This document shows positions 42,945 to 45,802 of a DNA stretch of 45,802 nucleotides, in pieces. The position numbers and the translations under genes are program-made. The DNA comes from Myxococcales bacterium (GTDB taxonomy: Bacteria; Myxococcota_A; Bradymonadia; Bradymonadales; Bradymonadaceae): NCBI GenBank assembly GCA_007119175.1, contig SKQC01000091.1:1-45802 (forward strand). The letters run 5' to 3'. How positions within the stretch are numbered: the stretch's first letter is position 1; each line of letters begins with the position of its first letter. The notes under the pieces are model-generated. The model saw only the letters and a list, made by a program, of their open reading frames with translations, did no database searches and was not told the DNA's origin.

Positions 42945-45802
42945 CTATTTTTCAGGAGCATCGTCGGGCTCTGTACCTTCATCTGCGTCCGGTTTGTCTG
43001 CTGCCGGCGCCTCAGGCACTTCAGGCTCTCCGGCCTCGCCGTCGGTATCCGGCGGTGTATCGGATGGCGAGATCGACTGCTTCTGGGCGCTGCTGCGATC
43101 ATTATATGACTTCCACAGTCCACCCTCGCTAAAGGCCTTCCAGCCCCAGGGAAGCCAGGTCAGTAATCGGCTCACCAGCCAGAAAGCCCAGGCGAGCATG
43201 AAGATCCGCCACACGAAAATCGGCGCCGAGATGAGGCCCGCGGAGTCGAGTTCTCCGTCGCTGCGGTCGACAGTCCAGTGAAGGAGATTGTTATTGGAGT
43301 CGCTTCCGGCGACCTGCATATCGACGTCGACGAGCAAATTGGTATGAATCGCCGAATAAAGGGTGAGCGCGGCGAGAAAGGTCAGACCAATGATGGTGAG
43401 CTGGCCGAGGTTGAATTTCCACCACGTATTCGCCGGTGATTTTTTGCGCAGCGTGATAGCGGCGAACCAGGCCACCAGCGGAATCAGGGCCACGTAGGGA
43501 AGCTGGGACATACCGATGACCAACAAGATCCATTCGTATGGTTTGAGCGGAATGCCGCGCAGAGCACTCAGCAATAGGGCGATGACCAACAGGATCGCCA
43601 GGTGGTGCCAGAAGAGAATTGCCGGACCCCAGCTCGGCCCCATGGTATGGAGTAGCCAGCGCTGCTCTTGACGCTCGATATACAGGCTGACATTGGCTGC
43701 ACTGGCGCCGATATCGACCTCGGGCATCCGCTCGACGAGGCTGCGTTCCCAGGATTGCTGCCAGTCGATGGTGTAGCTGTGCTCGCCGGGGCGGATCGGC
43801 AGATCGAGCTCGCGTCCGTCGAGACGAAGACTGTGTTCGTCGCCGTCGATGCGCGTCTGCTGGATTTCCGCACCTTCCGGCAGTGTTATCGTCTGAGAGC
43901 CGCCCTCTGAGGCGCGGATCACCAGCGTCAATGTTGCCTGCAAGAGCCTATTTCCGGGGGTGACTCGATATTCGACGTAGTCCACCGTCGACGACTGGCC
44001 CTCGGCGCCGAGCGGGCGCTCTACGTCGACGCTCAAGGACTCCTCCGGCCAGGGCTGCCAGACCGGGCGATAGATGCCGTCTTCGCCGACGAGCCCGGTG
44101 GCCGCAAGGCCATCAAAGTCGCATCGCCAGATGCGGCTGCACTCCACCATCCAGGTCTCCGACCAGGGTTGGTCGATGGGGGCCGTCAATTCAATAGTGT
44201 CCTGGATCGGTAATTCACTGACGTATTCCACGGAGTATTCGCCGCGAGAAAAATCGACCAGGACTTCGCCGTCTTCAACCCGTCGTCCATCGGTGATCAC
44301 GCTCTCTGACTCGAGAAGTGGGATTCGCACAAGCCGGGAGCGGTCGGCGTTTTCACGGGTTACCGTCGTGCGTACCTGCCAGGGAAGCCCGAGGGCCAAA
44401 AAGCGCTCTACCTGATACCAGGGCGGAAGATCCTGTGCGGCGTCTGCTCCATCGGCAGCTTGTTCTGCGGCGTCTTCACTCCGCGTTAGCTGCAGGGAGC
44501 TGTCGGGAATTCCGGCGGAGCTCAAACCGTCGACCGTCCAGTCGTCGCTTGAAAATACGACCTTCTTCGGTCTTGCGTCATCATCAAAGCGAAGGGTCGC
44601 GGCGTTGCGATTGGCCAGGTGGCCGACCATCTGCACCGTATGTCGCCCCGCGGGAATTCGGAGCGCTGTCAGGCCGCCTGGCTGGCGGCGAAGTTGCGAG
44701 GTTGGGGTGCCGTCGATGCTCACCGACTCGATCTGCAGCGGATCGGCCGGTCCCGGAAGATGCCAGGCCGTGTCTTTTTGAGCGTGAACGTCGGCCTCCA
44801 TTGTCAGCTCCAATCCGTCGACGTCGATATCGACACGACTGGCCACGAGGCATTGCTCATCACAGGTTTTTGATTCGGTTATCCGCCGGCGCAATATTTT
44901 CAATAATTCGGCGTTTGGTACCCCTGTGAGTCCGTCGACGAGCGTATTGGTGGAGTGAGTCGTTGACGCCGGAGTGTCGGCTGTCGTGGCGGTCGCATCT
45001 TCATCGGCATGAGCCACGGAGGTCGTCGCAAATGACAAGGCACAGGCCAGCAATACGACGCTGCTCTGTAGGAGATAGCGCCATAACGTGCTGCGGCCTC
45101 CAGAGTCCTCATCGCTGTCGTCGCTGTCGTCGCTGTCATCGCTGTCCGGTTTTCTCCAGGCCATATCTCGCGGCGACAGCACCACCAGGGCGAGCACGAT
45201 CAACAAGACTACCCGCAAAAAGGTCAAGAGCCGGTTCCATGTCGGTGAGATAAGCCACAGCCGGATCTCATGATCGCGGTGGACCGGACCGCTCCAGTCG
45301 AGTTGCCACTGGTTCCAATGCCAGGCCGGTTTTCCGGGACCGGTCTGAACGACGGCGTTGGGATCGATCTGGTTCAATTCGATCCGTTCTCGCTTTGGTG
45401 CGTCTTTGATGCTGTCTTGCCGGCTTGAATAGGCGACGTCCATCTCCTCAAGATTGACCGATGCACGGGCCACTTCCTGTGAGCCAAATTCGTCGAGAGC
45501 ATGCCTTTCGCCCATACCTGTGAAAAAGGGCTGGGAGCTGACCTGGGGATGAATGGCGGTGCGAATCTGATCGTGAGCGAAGGTGGCGAGAAGCGAGAAG
45601 AGCACGAGCAATGTAATGACGCGGTAGACGTGGACCGCCTTTCGCCACCAGCCGTCGGGAAGGGCGCGAAGCAAGGCCAGGGAGGCGATGAGATGAATCC
45701 AGGTCCACATCGGCGCTCCGTCCTGGCCGTGGGTCAACAACAGGGCGGCGATGGCCACCGGCGCCCAGCGCCAGCCCAAAAGTTTTCCTATCGCCAATGC
45801 CA
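42945..45802 (-). CDS. Large multi-domain membrane protein, partial at the window edge
   Basis: At least 951 aa; the frame is open to the end of the window, so the N-terminus is outside. Several membrane helices lie near the present N-terminus (ALLLTHGQDG, LITLLVLFSLLATFA) and another near LLTFLRVVLLIVLALVVL, followed by a DDSDDSDDSDEDS tract and a signal-like hydrophobic segment ending AHA. Next comes a long beta-rich extracytoplasmic region (about 270-700) with Ig-like strands, at least three further helices and an acidic C-terminal tail (ADEGTEPDDAPE). There are two Cys pairs, CDEQC and one in MVECSRIWRC. I do not recognise the family. It may be an envelope assembly or sensor protein. Confidence 0.8.
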   Translation of the reverse strand, partial: ALAIGKLLGWRWAPVAIAALLLTHGQDGAPMWTWIHLIASLALLRALPDGWWRKAVHVYRVITLLVLFSLLATFAHDQIRTAIHPQVSSQPFFTGMGERHALDEFGSQEVARASVNLEEMDVAYSSRQDSIKDAPKRERIELNQIDPNAVVQTGPGKPAWHWNQWQLDWSGPVHRDHEIRLWLISPTWNRLLTFLRVVLLIVLALVVLSPRDMAWRKPDSDDSDDSDDSDEDSGGRSTLWRYLLQSSVVLLACALSFATTSVAHADEDATATTADTPASTTHSTNTLVDGLTGVPNAELLKILRRRITESKTCDEQCLVASRVDIDVDGLELTMEADVHAQKDTAWHLPGPADPLQIESVSIDGTPTSQLRRQPGGLTALRIPAGRHTVQMVGHLANRNAATLRFDDDARPKKVVFSSDDWTVDGLSSAGIPDSSLQLTRSEDAAEQAADGADAAQDLPPWYQVERFLALGLPWQVRTTVTRENADRSRLVRIPLLESESVITDGRRVEDGEVLVDFSRGEYSVEYVSELPIQDTIELTAPIDQPWSETWMVECSRIWRCDFDGLAATGLVGEDGIYRPVWQPWPEESLSVDVERPLGAEGQSSTVDYVEYRVTPGNRLLQATLTLVIRASEGGSQTITLPEGAEIQQTRIDGDEHSLRLDGRELDLPIRPGEHSYTIDWQQSWERSLVERMPEVDIGASAANVSLYIERQEQRWLLHTMGPSWGPAILFWHHLAILLVIALLLSALRGIPLKPYEWILLVIGMSQLPYVALIPLVAWFAAITLRKKSPANTWWKFNLGQLTIIGLTFLAALTLYSAIHTNLLVDVDMQVAGSDSNNNLLHWTVDRSDGELDSAGLISAPIFVWRIFMLAWAFWLVSRLLTWLPWGWKAFSEGGLWKSYNDRSSAQKQSISPSDTPPDTDGEAGEPEVPEAPAADKPDADEGTEPDDAPEK

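Noticed and set aside
42704-43132. Plus-strand frame of 142 aa in the gap before the large membrane protein
   Set aside because: No ribosome site, overlaps the end of the opposite gene and has no coherent hydrophobic or motif pattern.

Overview
The window is chromosomal DNA from a GC-rich Gram-negative bacterium. Many secreted proteins begin with a lipobox signal followed by an Asp/Glu-rich stretch, and the intracellular proteins are also acid-rich. A Ser/Thr kinase–ATPase–TPR giant, CAP-domain lipoproteins and BspA-like repeats are present. My inference is a halophilic or marine member of the myxobacteria/Bradymonadales side of the former Deltaproteobacteria. There is no rRNA or tRNA gene here to prove it.

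Layout. 191-3052 (minus): an outer-membrane barrel candidate with an acidic repeat region, followed 3 nt later by a small lipoprotein. 3274-5168: a membrane protein, a LOG-family hydrolase and a Fur-family regulator. 5288-13250: a cysteine-free Mrp/ApbC ATPase, a patatin-like phospholipase, leucyl-tRNA synthetase, a fused alpha/beta E1 2-oxoacid dehydrogenase and pterin carbinolamine dehydratase. 13514-17695: a 1393-aa Ser/Thr kinase with ATPase and TPR regions. 17834-21999: an esterase lipoprotein, a divergent YrdC/Sua5 protein, two tandem CAP lipoproteins and a small DUF3137-like membrane protein. 22240-26216: aconitase, with a divergent LysR regulator. 26222-28933: Hsp20, a BspA-like lipoprotein and a DUF5335-like protein. 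29074-36155: the histidine operon. 36165-39011: purH (convergent), a YqiA-like hydrolase and a degenerate RuvB-like protein. 39151-45802: an 843-aa Cys-rich lipoprotein, a small zinc-ribbon protein, an acidic lipoprotein and a large membrane protein cut by the window edge.

The most coherent system is histidine biosynthesis. Six tightly packed genes (hisG, hisC-HAD, hisB, hisH-hisF, hisA-hisI-hisE, hisD) carry every step from PRPP to histidine. Three of them are multifunctional fusions, and the last four junctions are 4-nt start/stop overlaps. The HAD domain fused to HisC is the best candidate for the histidinol-phosphate phosphatase, because hisB encodes only the dehydratase. purH ends 9 nt from hisD on the opposite strand and would recycle the AICAR released by HisHF.

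Three intergenic elements look like non-autonomous transposable elements (MITE-like): 13328-13487, 22038-22145 and 25049-25207. The second has IS66-like GTAA-type ends and a 7/8-matching 8-bp target duplication. The second and third lie on either side of aconitase. No CRISPR array, prophage or complete insertion sequence was seen, and no gene-free stretch exceeds about 300 nt.
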